A program made the position numbers and the translations under genes. From assembly GCF_003096655.1 (NCBI RefSeq), contig NZ_QEKQ01000007.1, positions 180,291-244,290 of the forward strand: 64,000 bases of DNA. The letters run 5' to 3'. A model generated the notes under the pieces. The model was not told the DNA's origin, did no database searches, and was given only the letters and a program-made list of their open reading frames with translations. Position 1 is the stretch's first letter, and each line of letters starts with the position of its first letter. Source of the stretch: Tamilnaduibacter salinus (lineage in GTDB: Bacteria > Pseudomonadota > Gammaproteobacteria > Pseudomonadales > Oleiphilaceae). Of this stretch, positions 1 through 14,386 are shown one piece after another.

Positions 1-258
1 TTGATCATTAGCCCCATCCAATCATCAGAAACTTTACCGTCCGGCGTGGCTCAGAGCCCCGCAAACCTGTCTTTCCAGTCCAGAAACGGCGCGGGCATCG
101 GGTCGTTTTCCCGATCAGTCTCAGGGAAATGAAATCGGCAGCCGGACGCGTCCAAAATCGCGCCAATTATAGAGAGTCGAGCCCGTCATTTCCACCACCC
201 TTCCGTGCCGGAAACTGGCTGAATGGCCTCCTGAGGCAGCTTGGCACAGATTTCAGAC
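1..258. other. Non-coding left edge
   Basis: I see no convincing gene here. The ORFs are short and lack ribosome binding sites. The stretch lies beyond the terminator of the gap-like gene and is probably the promoter side of a neighbour outside the window. Confidence 0.5.
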
Positions 259-292
259 AATAAAAAACCCGGCCCTCGGGAAAGGACCGGGT
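259..292 (-). terminator. Rho-independent terminator of the gap-like gene
   Basis: Read on the minus strand, a CCCGGTCC / GGGCCGGG stem (268-291) with an 8-base loop is followed by a run of six T (262-267). It lies about 35 bases past the stop codon at 328. Confidence 0.85.
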
Positions 293-327
293 CTCGTGTG
301 CCGTCCGGGATCACACCGGACCCGCCG

Positions 328-1800
328 TTAGCGGACCCGGGCCGGATAGACCGCGTGATTGACGCCAGCCATCTCGTTGACGATCCGGATCACCTGAGCG
401 CTGTAGCCCGCCTCGTTGTCATACCAGACGTACAGGATGGCACGGTGATCGTCAGCAATGGTTGCCTGGGCATCAACGATGCCCGCGTGCCGGGACCCCA
501 CGAAGTCTGAGGAGACCACTTCCGGGGAGTTGACGAAGTCGATCTGCTTCTGGAGCTCGGAATGCAGCGCCATATCCCGGAGGTAATCATTGACCGCATC
601 CCGATCCACTGCCTTGTCGAGATTCAGGTTCAGGATTGCCATGGACACGTTCGGGATCGGCACGCGGATGGCGTTGCCAGTCAGCTTGCCTTTGAGTTCC
701 GGCAGTGCCTTGGCGACCGCCTTGGCCGCCCCCGTCTCGGTGAGCACCATGTTGAGCGGTGCGCCACGCCCCCGACGAGAGCCCTTGTGATAGTTATCGA
801 TCAGGTTCTGGTCGTTGGTGTAGGCATGGACCGTTTCCATGTGCCCGCCGTTGATGCCGAACTCATCATGGATGGCCTTGAGGACCGGCGTGATGGCGTT
901 GGTCGTACAGGACGCCGCCGACAGAATGCGATCATCCTCAGTGACATCCTGATCGTTGATGCCATAGACGATGTTCTTGATATCGCCCTTACCCGGCGCC
1001 GTGAGCAGCACGCGACTGACGCCCCTGGACTTGAGGTGCAGCCCAAGACCTTCTTCATCACGCCATTTGCCGGTATTGTCAATCACGATGGCATTGTTGA
1101 TACCGTACTGGGTGTAATCCACCTGGTCCGGTCCGTCCGAGTACAGCACCTTGATGAAATTCCCGTTGGCGATCAGCGCGCTGTTTTCATAGTCCACACT
1201 GATCGTACCGTTGAACGGGCCATGAACCGAGTCACGACGCAACAGGCTCGCGCGCTTCTCCAGATCGCTTTCAGCACCGCCATTACGGACCACGATCGCC
1301 CGCAGGCGCAGGTTGTTGCCACCCCCGGCCTTCTCAATCAGGATGCGCGCCAGAAGGCGACCGATCCGGCCGAAGCCATACAGAACGACGTCCTTCGTTT
1401 CTTCCTCGGCCTGCTTGCGGGACTGTTCGGTGTACTGGCCAACCACGCCAGACACTTCGTCACGCAGGAAATCCTCAAGCGAACGCCCGTTGCCCTGCTC
1501 GCGGAACCGAACGGCCAGCTTGCCGATGTCGATGTGAGCCTGACCCAGCTCAAGACGGTCCAGCGTTTCCAGAATCGGCAGCGTGTCGTGAACAGACAGC
1601 TCGTTCTCTTCCACCTGACGAACGAACCGGTGCGCCCGCAGGATGCCAATCACTGACTGATTGATAATCGCCCGGCCGTAGATGGACGTCACCACATTGT
1701 TCTTGCGGTACAAACGCCCGATCAGCGGGATCATCGCCTCGGCGGTCGCCTCACGTTCTGTCCACTCGGACAGGCACTCGTTCATCTGTTGCTGACTCAC
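328..1800 (-). CDS. gap: Glyceraldehyde-3-phosphate dehydrogenase-like protein
   Basis: This is a 490-residue protein of the long Gap family found next to mfd in Pseudomonas and Marinobacter. It interconverts glyceraldehyde 3-phosphate and 1,3-bisphosphoglycerate with NAD(P). An extra helical N-terminal region of about 135 residues precedes the Rossmann motif GFGRIGR (about 142-148). The catalytic cysteine is in SAASCTTN (about Cys298), and the C-terminal WYDNEAGYS is typical. I chose a GTG start at 1800 because AGAGG lies 7 bases upstream and the protein then begins MSQQQ, as in relatives; the ATG at 1866 would add 22 unrelated residues. It is divergent from mfd. Confidence 0.92.
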   Translation of the reverse strand: MSQQQMNECLSEWTEREATAEAMIPLIGRLYRKNNVVTSIYGRAIINQSVIGILRAHRFVRQVEENELSVHDTLPILETLDRLELGQAHIDIGKLAVRFREQGNGRSLEDFLRDEVSGVVGQYTEQSRKQAEEETKDVVLYGFGRIGRLLARILIEKAGGGNNLRLRAIVVRNGGAESDLEKRASLLRRDSVHGPFNGTISVDYENSALIANGNFIKVLYSDGPDQVDYTQYGINNAIVIDNTGKWRDEEGLGLHLKSRGVSRVLLTAPGKGDIKNIVYGINDQDVTEDDRILSAASCTTNAITPVLKAIHDEFGINGGHMETVHAYTNDQNLIDNYHKGSRRGRGAPLNMVLTETGAAKAVAKALPELKGKLTGNAIRVPIPNVSMAILNLNLDKAVDRDAVNDYLRDMALHSELQKQIDFVNSPEVVSSDFVGSRHAGIVDAQATIADDHRAILYVWYDNEAGYSAQVIRIVNEMAGVNHAVYPARVR

Positions 1801-1928
1801 GTGTAAACCTCTGTCGTTTGCGCTGATAAAGGCGGCGGCTGGTGTAGCAGAACACGCCACGCCCACTCTGCGGGTTCCGTCTCACCGACCAGCTCAACCG
1901 GCGAACGGTTCGCTAAAAATGGGCGCAT

Positions 1929-1957
1929 ATTATCCAGCTTCCTGTACGTTTTATCAA
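1929..1957 (-). promoter_or_regulatory. Sigma-70 promoter for the gap-like gene
   Basis: On the minus strand, TTGATA (1952-1957) and GATAAT (1929-1934) are separated by exactly 17 bases. The predicted 5' leader is about 120 bases. The rest of the 355-base divergent gap toward mfd shows only a weak TAGAAT -10-like box at 2116-2121. Confidence 0.65.
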
Positions 1958-2155
1958 TGCGGCCCGAAAACCCCAGAGAAACGCCCTGGCGTAGCGAGAA
2001 TGGAGGCACCCGGGGCGCGGAAAGCAAGGCATGCCTGACTGGCAGGACGGGGCGCGCAAGCCCATCGCGCATCGATCTGCCGTCGCAGGGAGTTTTTCAG
2101 AGGTGCCCCAGGGGCTAGAATGGCGTCCTTTTCACCGAGGATGACCCGAATTGCC

Positions 2156-8467
<6,312 letters not shown>

Positions 8468-8507
8468 AGGGTTCTCCGTTCAGCCAGCCAGATTGATCGT
8501 GCCGGTG

Positions 8508-9011
8508 TCAGTGCCGGTCATCCGTTGAAATTGTCACCGGCACACCGGGTGCTACCGCATCAAACAACGCCATGAGGTCGTCGTTACGCATGCGAATACA
8601 ACCGTGAGAAGCCGGCACACCCATGGGCTCGGAGTCCGGCGTGCCATGAATATAGATGAAACGGCGCATGCTATCGACACGGCCGCCACGGTTGAAACCG
8701 GTTTCACGACCGCACAACCACAGAATCCGGGTCAGAATCCAGTCGCGTTCCGGGAACCGGGCCGCCAGCTCCGGGGAATAGATTTCACCGGTCGGCCGAC
8801 GCCCGACAAAGACGGCCCCGCACGGCTGGCCACCACCGATGCAGGCGCGGATGTAGTGAGCACCACGGGGTGTTGCTCCGGAACCGTTGGCTTCGCCGGG
8901 GCCCTTGGCCGCGGTTGAGACCGGCCGGCTCCACTTCTTACCGGACGGTCCGTAGGCCGTCAGGCGCTGGTCCGGCAGACTGATATGGATGGACTCGATG
9001 TGCTCGAGCAT
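8508..9011 (-). CDS. L,D-transpeptidase (YkuD family)
   Basis: The 167-residue protein is almost entirely a YkuD catalytic domain. The active-site signature is HGTPDSEPMGVPASHGCIRM (nucleophile Cys in SHGCIRM). This family forms or exchanges 3-3 peptidoglycan cross-links or anchors lipoproteins. No signal peptide or LysM domain is visible at the N-terminus (MLEHIESIHISLPDQ), which is unusual for an enzyme with a periplasmic substrate. It lies between mscS and psrA on the same strand. Confidence 0.88.
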   Translation of the reverse strand: MLEHIESIHISLPDQRLTAYGPSGKKWSRPVSTAAKGPGEANGSGATPRGAHYIRACIGGGQPCGAVFVGRRPTGEIYSPELAARFPERDWILTRILWLCGRETGFNRGGRVDSMRRFIYIHGTPDSEPMGVPASHGCIRMRNDDLMALFDAVAPGVPVTISTDDRH

Positions 9012-9109
9012 GAACGCTCCTCTTCAGGAGGCCCCGAATGTCATGGCGGCAGGTTCTGCCACGCCCTTCGGAGCTGTTGCTGAGGTGCGCCGCGGCCCGG
9101 ACAGCTCGA

Positions 9110-9769
9110 TCAGGCCGGCGATGACACAAGAAGCGGATCCTCCGCCTGCATCCCGGCTGCCAGAAACGGCACCAGGCGTGAGGCAATTTCCTGAACTCGC
9201 GTGTCAACGCCCAACTTGTTCTGCAGGATGTCGCGCAGCGCGTCACTGCTGGACATGGTAAACGCCGTGGCGCCCAGCATAAACTGGATTCGCCAGTAAC
9301 GATCAACAGCGGAGAGCTGTGGAGTCGCTTCCTTCAGAAGACGCATAAAACGCCCGAACGGCTCACTGTATTCCTCTTCTAAAAACTTCCGGAGGTGTCC
9401 CTGGGATTGCGTGTAAGCCAGCCCGAGCAGGCGCATGAAGATGGAAATACCCCGCTCGTTGCGATGCGGCATGCGGATCGCGCTCTCGGTCAGTGCCCAG
9501 AGCGTTGTGTGAAGACAGGGCGGCCGCCCTTTGCAGTTGGCTTCCAGCTCGTCAAACGCACTCTCCAGAGTCTGGGAATACGGGGTGAGAAAACGGGCGA
9601 ACACCGCATGGATCAGTGCATTCTTGGATCCGAAATGGTAATTCACAGCCGCCAGATTCACACCCGCTTTGCTGGTGATCATGCGCAGGGAGGTCTCTGC
9701 AAAGCCGCGCTCGGCGAACAGCTCTTCTGCGGCATCAAGAATACGGTCAACGGTGTCGTTCTGGGCCAT
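9110..9769 (-). CDS. psrA: TetR-family regulator PsrA
   Basis: The 219-residue protein has an N-terminal helix-turn-helix (about 8-55; NLAAVNYHFGSKNALIHAVF) and a PsrA-type C-terminal domain. In Pseudomonas PsrA senses long-chain fatty acids, represses beta-oxidation genes and itself, and activates rpoS; it binds C/GAAAC-N2-4-GTTTG. Exactly this site occurs twice just upstream, which strongly supports the name and autoregulation. Pseudomonas also keeps psrA near this phosphorylase. Confidence 0.9.
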   Translation of the reverse strand: MAQNDTVDRILDAAEELFAERGFAETSLRMITSKAGVNLAAVNYHFGSKNALIHAVFARFLTPYSQTLESAFDELEANCKGRPPCLHTTLWALTESAIRMPHRNERGISIFMRLLGLAYTQSQGHLRKFLEEEYSEPFGRFMRLLKEATPQLSAVDRYWRIQFMLGATAFTMSSSDALRDILQNKLGVDTRVQEIASRLVPFLAAGMQAEDPLLVSSPA

Positions 9770-9789
9770 GGGAAGCGCTTGTTATTGTC

Positions 9790-9833
9790 CAAACATACGT
9801 TTGAAACATACGTTTGACCCAGAATGTTGTCAA
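9790..9833 (-). promoter_or_regulatory. psrA promoter with tandem PsrA operators
   Basis: CAAACATACGTTTG (9790-9803) is a perfect palindrome matching the PsrA consensus. It is followed by GAAACATACGTTTG (9803-9816), so the 13-mer AAACATACGTTTG is repeated head to tail. On the minus strand TTGACA (9828-9833) and TATGTT (9805-9810) are 17 bases apart, so both operators cover the -10 and the start point. The TGA stop of the upstream gene lies inside the -35 box. Confidence 0.85.
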
Positions 9834-10768
9834 GTTGTCGCTGGCGGCGTTCCTGCCTCGTTGTCGGATTCGTCCGTCGTGGACTCGTCGTCCGCGTCCT
9901 CCGAGGATGACACCTCCTCCACGACCCATCCTTCGTCGATGGCCTGTTGATGGCCTTCAAAATAGGCGTTCTGCAACCGATGGTAGGCCTTTTCAGCTTC
10001 CATGAGAAAAATCAGGTACAGCCGCAGATGATCGCGCCGCCTGATGTGGCGAGCCAGTTGGCGTTGCTCGGAAAGCCGGACGATGGACGAGAAACGCGTT
10101 GAGCGCAGCGCCGGGTTGAAATCCGCCATCATCGCGCATTGCCAGGCCAGACCTTCGTGGCCCTCCAGATGTTCCACATGCATGCGCCCTTCCCGCAGGC
10201 GCTGGTGACGACGCAGCACAAGCTCAAGGTAGGTCGGCTGACTGGAAAAGAGACGTCGAACGAAGGGCACACCGGCCAACAGGATCAGCACAAAGACCCC
10301 AAAACCGCCGCCCGCGATCCATGCCGGTACGAATCCGGGAATGCCAGCCAGGAAAACGACGGCAGACAGAACCACGAAAGCCAGCCACAGGTCACGTCGG
10401 CGACGAGCCGAAATCACCTCGAAATTCGTTGGCCAATCCGGAATGGAAAGACGATCAAAATCCAGCAGCAATACACGCTCACACTGTCTCAACAGACGAC
10501 GGCGCCCCATCTGACGCGCCATGACGTCCGCCTCTTCTTCCGCGTCGGTCTCATCGTCTGGCGCTTCTTCCGCTCCGGCGTCGTGTTCGCTTTCATCGAC
10601 TGTCGCCGCCACCTCAGTGGTCGGCTGTTCCGGCGTCTCCCGTTGACGACGCACCACCGCACCACCGGCCTCGGCAGGCTCCGAAGACGGCGGCTGGTCA
10701 GCCGGCCGGCCCGGGCGCAGCACCGGTTGGCGGGGATCGGTGTTGGAGTCAGTGGATTCGTCAGCCAT
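9830..10768 (-). CDS. Membrane protein of unknown function
   Basis: I do not recognise this 312-residue protein. Residues 1-85 are disordered and rich in Asp, Glu, Pro and Thr. A basic stretch (RRRLLRQCERVLLLDFD) follows, then a pair of membrane helices (about 128-170; LWLAFVVLSAVVFLAG and FGVFVLILLAGVPFV). A charged, Arg-rich cytoplasmic helical region follows, and the acidic tail ends EAGTPPATT. Its stop codon sits inside the psrA -35 box, so the psrA promoter overlaps its last codons. It is divergent from ribE. Confidence 0.75.
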   Translation of the reverse strand: MADESTDSNTDPRQPVLRPGRPADQPPSSEPAEAGGAVVRRQRETPEQPTTEVAATVDESEHDAGAEEAPDDETDAEEEADVMARQMGRRRLLRQCERVLLLDFDRLSIPDWPTNFEVISARRRRDLWLAFVVLSAVVFLAGIPGFVPAWIAGGGFGVFVLILLAGVPFVRRLFSSQPTYLELVLRRHQRLREGRMHVEHLEGHEGLAWQCAMMADFNPALRSTRFSSIVRLSEQRQLARHIRRRDHLRLYLIFLMEAEKAYHRLQNAYFEGHQQAIDEGWVVEEVSSSEDADDESTTDESDNEAGTPPATT

Positions 10769-10845
10769 AAGCCCTTGTCCGGGTTCCTTTTGGGAGCACC
10801 TGCCGGTATTCTAGACCAGATTTTCAGGCGCCATCAGGAGTGTGT

Positions 10846-11454
10846 ATGTTCACAGGCATTATCCAGGGGCTGGCCCGGGTTGAGCACATCGAGCGTCAAA
10901 CCGGTCTGAGCCGGTTCCGGCTTCGTTTCCCGCCCGAACACCTGGACGCGGTCCAGACCGGCGCCTCCGTCTCAATAGACGGTGTCTGCCTGACCGTCAC
11001 GAATCAGGAGGGCGACTGCCTGTTCTTCGATGCCATGCAGGAAACCCTCCGGCTGACCCACCTTGGTGACCTGAATACCGGGGACGTCGTCAATTTCGAG
11101 CGGGCCGCCCGCATTGGCGACGAAATCGGCGGACACCTCCTGTCCGGCCACGTCCACACGACGGCGGAAGTCATTGCCATCGACACGCCGGAGAACAACC
11201 GAACCATCACATTCCGGGTACCTGATGACTGGTGCCGCTACCTGTTTCCAAAAGGCTATATCGCCATCAATGGCGCAAGCCTGACCATCGGCGACGTTGT
11301 TGACGACACCTTCAACGTTCACCTCATCCCGGAAACCCTGCGCGTAACGACCTTTGCCAACCTGTCCGTCGGTGACCGCGTGAATGTCGAGATCGACAGC
11401 CAGACCCAGACGGTGGTGGATACCATCGAACGAATGGGCCTCCGGCCGCGTTGA
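10846..11454 (+). CDS. ribE: Riboflavin synthase (alpha type)
   Basis: The enzyme dismutates two 6,7-dimethyl-8-ribityllumazines to riboflavin. The 202-residue sequence is two lumazine-binding barrels (about 1-93 and 94-190). The first has MFTGIIQG, SIDGVCLTV and FDAMQETLR; the second has INGASLTIGDV and FNVHLIPETL. DEIGGHLLSGHVHTTAEV is very like the E. coli enzyme. I start at ATG 10846, 5 bases after CAGGAG; the GTG at 10840 overlaps that site. It stands alone, with no visible FMN riboswitch. Confidence 0.93.
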   Translation: MFTGIIQGLARVEHIERQTGLSRFRLRFPPEHLDAVQTGASVSIDGVCLTVTNQEGDCLFFDAMQETLRLTHLGDLNTGDVVNFERAARIGDEIGGHLLSGHVHTTAEVIAIDTPENNRTITFRVPDDWCRYLFPKGYIAINGASLTIGDVVDDTFNVHLIPETLRVTTFANLSVGDRVNVEIDSQTQTVVDTIERMGLRPR

Positions 11455-11570
11455 GCCCCTGACGCCTTTGGCCCAATCAGACCAGATCCCATGCCGGAAT
11501 TAGGCTGATTATTCTAATCCTGCTCCGTAACCTGCTCTCTAAATTGACACGACAGCAGACAGGAGTATCC

Positions 11571-11987
11571 ATGCTGCAGGACACACTGAACAATGTCAGC
11601 GCCGCGCGTGAAAAGCTGCAATCGCGCGTCCAGCCCCAGGTGGACCAGGCCAGCGCTGAGCTGAAGAAAGTACTCAGCGATCTGGGCGTCGAAGTCACGG
11701 GTGAAACGCGCCTCCAGGAGCTGGTCACTCAGCTCCGCGAGCGCAACCCGTCGCTTCGGTCATTTACCCGCAATCTGGACGTCGCCACCTACGACCTGCG
11801 CAAGAAACTCTGGTGGAACGCCAATATGATGTCCGCTTACGTCGCCGATCAGGCGGGCCAGCGTTACGAAGCCGAGGTCAAGCCCAAGCTTCAACACTAC
11901 CGCCAGACCGCGGAGAGTCGGGCGCGCACTCTCTTCGAGCAGATTCGTGAACTGGCACCCGCCAGTCAGCGCGCCGAGTCCGAGTAG
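11571..11987 (+). CDS. Small helical protein of unknown function
   Basis: The product is 138 residues, almost entirely alpha-helical and probably coiled-coil, with heptad-like Leu/Val spacing in MLQDTLNNVSAAREKLQSRV. There is no signal peptide, membrane segment or Cys. I start at ATG 11571, 5 bases past CAGGAG; an upstream start would cover that site. It is a monocistronic unit ending in a palindrome and a strong terminator. I cannot assign a function. Confidence 0.75.
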   Translation: MLQDTLNNVSAAREKLQSRVQPQVDQASAELKKVLSDLGVEVTGETRLQELVTQLRERNPSLRSFTRNLDVATYDLRKKLWWNANMMSAYVADQAGQRYEAEVKPKLQHYRQTAESRARTLFEQIRELAPASQRAESE

Positions 11988-12003
11988 ACACTGATTGGGG
12001 AAC

Positions 12004-12022
12004 GCGGGACATAGTGTCCCGC
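12004..12022. repeat. Perfect 8-bp-arm palindrome
   Basis: GCGGGACA-TAG-TGTCCCGC lies 17 bases past the stop of the 138-residue gene and 56 bases before the terminator. No T-run follows, so it is not itself a canonical terminator. It may be an mRNA-stabilising hairpin or a binding site. Confidence 0.6.
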
Positions 12023-12077
12023 ACGATCCACCCTTCGATTTCAGGTTGCTTGCCACCCTTAAGCGACCTGTCCTTTG

Positions 12078-12104
12078 GCCCCTCCACCCCAGGGGCTTTT
12101 TTTT
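12078..12104 (+). terminator. Rho-independent terminator
   Basis: The stem GCCCCT / AGGGGC with a 7-base loop is followed by eight T (12097-12104). It ends the transcript of the gene at 11571-11987. Confidence 0.88.
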
Positions 12105-12211
12105 ATGTCACAATTTTGGCAGGTCGCAACGACAGCACGTCGCGATCGGCAAACCGGTTCCGTGAGCACCCCTCGTCCACTCAGTCATGACTGCCAGAGG
12201 GAATGCCATGC

Positions 12212-12568
12212 ATGCTTGATGACACGCAACTCGCCGCCCTTCATCAACAACTCCAGGAGCGCGAAAAGCAGCTCACGGAAGTCCTGAACAGCGTTTCAGA
12301 CCGAACGCAGACGGTGGCGCTCGACCAGCAGAGCACCGGTCGGGTCTCGCGGGGCGATGCCTTGCAGCAACAGGCCATGGCGATCGCCAACGAGAACCAG
12401 TACAAACGCGAACTCCAGCAAGTGCGGGCCGCCCTGAGGCGGATGGACGAGGACGACTACGGTTTCTGCGACGAGTGTGGTGAGGACATCCCCTACCCGC
12501 GACTGTCCGTGAAACCGGAAGTCACTCTCTGCCTCAATTGTCAGTCTGCCCGGGAAGGCGCCAACTGA
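12212..12568 (+). CDS. DksA/TraR-family zinc-finger protein
   Basis: This 118-residue protein has a coiled-coil N-terminal half and a C4 zinc finger (FCDECGEDIPYPRLSV, then LCLNCQ). The family binds the RNA polymerase secondary channel and modulates the stringent response. It is shorter than E. coli DksA (151 residues) and the coiled-coil tip lacks the DxxDxA motif of true DksA, so a TraR/DksA-like paralogue is more likely. I prefer ATG 12212 (GAGGG 10 bases upstream) to ATG 12203, which abuts that site. Its 3' end overlaps the convergent gene by 35 bases. Confidence 0.82.
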   Translation: MLDDTQLAALHQQLQEREKQLTEVLNSVSDRTQTVALDQQSTGRVSRGDALQQQAMAIANENQYKRELQQVRAALRRMDEDDYGFCDECGEDIPYPRLSVKPEVTLCLNCQSAREGAN

Positions 12569-13370
12569 TGGCGAGAAACCAGGCATTGGCGGACGACGGG
12601 GTCCGCTCTGCCCCACGACCGTCTTCCAGACGATAGGACCAACGCCGGTCCATCAAGCGGGCCACGCCGGCGGCCAGCGCCACCTTCGGCAGGACACGCC
12701 ACTGCAGGGCCAGGTCGGCCCGCCAGCGTGTCTGTTCGAGACGACTGACCCGGGTCCGGCTTTCATCCCGGACCTGCCATTGCCCGCCATCCGGAAACAC
12801 GTCCAGCGAGAGCCGCCAGCGCTCGGTGACCCGCCATTCAACGCCATTCGATGGCAGGCCCAGCGTCAGCTCAAACGCCTCGCCCAGCGTCGTCTGCCAC
12901 TGCACCAACGGCCAGGGCGCATAGTCACCGAAGCGATCATCCACGCCGATGCCCCAGCGCCAGTCGCCACCGGCCAGTCCCACCGTGCGGCGCACCACAC
13001 GACCGTCGAGGCGCCAGTCGTCAAGACGCATCGATGCCGGATGCCGAAGCACATTGGAGGAAACCGCCAACGTCGGGGCGAGCGAGACGTCCCAGGCGCC
13101 CACCCGATCCGACCACCCAACGGCCAACTGATGGACATGGCCGTTGGTCGCCGGTGGCACACCATTCCGCGGCAGCAGCTCTAACACCCGGTATTCATGG
13201 TCCAGAGACCAGACACGGTGCTCGTCCGGTCGGACCATGACGGCCGACACCGTTTCGCGGTACGGCGCGCTCCGGTCAGCCTCCGCCCCGCTCACCCGAG
13301 CGGACAGTTCCGCCCGGGCAGGCGCCATGATCGCCACACCCAGAAGAAACAGAGCCAATCGTCCCATCAT
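12534..13370 (-). CDS. Secreted beta-rich protein, probably outer-membrane
   Basis: The 279-residue reading begins with a signal peptide (MMGRLALFLLGVAIMAPARA, cleavage before ELSARV). The mature part has many alternating amphipathic strands rich in Trp and Arg (WDVSLAPTLAVSSNV, WRADLALQWRVLPKV) and ends in LAISWRLPGQTDN. This suggests a small outer-membrane barrel or surface protein of unknown role. ATG 13370 lies 5 bases past the rsmC stop with GGGTGA as a ribosome site, so it is probably cotranscribed with rsmC. The longer ATG at 13430 would lie inside rsmC. Confidence 0.65.
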   Translation of the reverse strand: MMGRLALFLLGVAIMAPARAELSARVSGAEADRSAPYRETVSAVMVRPDEHRVWSLDHEYRVLELLPRNGVPPATNGHVHQLAVGWSDRVGAWDVSLAPTLAVSSNVLRHPASMRLDDWRLDGRVVRRTVGLAGGDWRWGIGVDDRFGDYAPWPLVQWQTTLGEAFELTLGLPSNGVEWRVTERWRLSLDVFPDGGQWQVRDESRTRVSRLEQTRWRADLALQWRVLPKVALAAGVARLMDRRWSYRLEDGRGAERTPSSANAWFLAISWRLPGQTDN

Positions 13371-13375
13371 CGTTG

Positions 13376-14386
13376 TCACCCGAATGCACGGTACACCACA
13401 AACCGGTCGTTCGACGCCAGCTTCTCGCACCGTCCGACATACCGCCCGATCAACGCTTCATAGGGGAGGAACCGGTTCGCGACCAGGCGCAGCTCGCCAC
13501 CCGGTGCCAGATGAGCCCGGCAGGATGTCAGGAAGGCCTCGGTGGCGGCCGTGGTGGTCTCCACACCCAGGTGGAAGGGTGGGTTGGATACAATCAGTTG
13601 GTACCGCCGCCCAACCTCATTGAGCCCATCGGAGGCCCAGACCTCACCGTCCACCCCCGCACGAGACAGGGTCTGACGCGCGCAGTACACTGCCTGGGCC
13701 TGTGCGTCCACGCCGTGCAATACCTCGCGATCAGACGGATGCCCCAACGCGGTCATGATGACCCCGGCCCCACAGGCAAAGTCGAGCACAGACCCCGCCA
13801 CCGGCGGCTCGGAATCCAGCGTACCCAGTAACAGGGCCGTGCCCTCATCCAGACGCCCGTCGCTGAACACGCCCGGCAGGTGCGCCAGCGACCATGTCAG
13901 ACCAATGTCGTGCCACTCCAGCCAGTCCGACAGCCGGAACGGCTCGGCACCCGCTGGAATGTCGGCCTGCCACACCTGACAGTGGCGGGCGCTGTCGATT
14001 TTTCGCGCGTTCGGGAACAGGTCCTTCAGTAGCCGGGAACCACCGCCGACCCCCTCTTTCTTACCACCCACCAGCCAGCACTCGCCTCCCGGCGCCAGAC
14101 TCCGGGCCAGGGCCAGACGCATCGCCAATTCCCTGCGGGATTTGGGCATGAAGACCACAACGCCCTCCACCTCGCCCGGCGTCAGGGCGGGGTCGTCGTA
14201 GCCAAACGCAACACGCCAGCCGGGCCCACAACCGGCGATCAGATCATCATACGTGCCCCGGTGTTCGGTCATTGCCAGCCCTCCCCCCAACTCATTCGTC
14301 AGGGTCGGCTCGGCAACGCCGATCAGCGCGACACGCTCTGGCAACTCGTCCGCGCTGCGCAGCAACGCGTCATGGGTTTTCATCAT
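13376..14386 (-). CDS. rsmC: 16S rRNA (guanine-1207 N2) methyltransferase RsmC
   Basis: The protein has 336 residues with the two-domain RsmC layout. A degenerate N-terminal methyltransferase-like half (about 1-165, GVVVFMPKSRRELAMRLALA) precedes the catalytic half. There the SAM loop is VLDFACGAGVIMTAL and the guanine-binding motif is IVSNPPFHLG. It methylates G1207 of 16S rRNA in the 30S subunit. The start overlaps the stop of the upstream glycosyltransferase-type gene (ATGA), so the two are coupled. Confidence 0.92.
   Translation of the reverse strand: MMKTHDALLRSADELPERVALIGVAEPTLTNELGGGLAMTEHRGTYDDLIAGCGPGWRVAFGYDDPALTPGEVEGVVVFMPKSRRELAMRLALARSLAPGGECWLVGGKKEGVGGGSRLLKDLFPNARKIDSARHCQVWQADIPAGAEPFRLSDWLEWHDIGLTWSLAHLPGVFSDGRLDEGTALLLGTLDSEPPVAGSVLDFACGAGVIMTALGHPSDREVLHGVDAQAQAVYCARQTLSRAGVDGEVWASDGLNEVGRRYQLIVSNPPFHLGVETTTAATEAFLTSCRAHLAPGGELRLVANRFLPYEALIGRYVGRCEKLASNDRFVVYRAFG

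Noticed and set aside
562..1656. 364-residue plus-strand ORF
   Set aside because: It is a shadow of the gap-like gene on the opposite strand, with His/Arg/Asp-rich composition and no ribosome site.
2120..2155. Earlier mfd start at ATG 2120
   Set aside because: The codon is part of a TAGAAT box and the added 12 residues are unlike relatives; not fully excluded.
10769..10845. FMN riboswitch before riboflavin synthase
   Set aside because: The gap to the upstream gene is under 80 bases and shows none of the conserved RFN elements.
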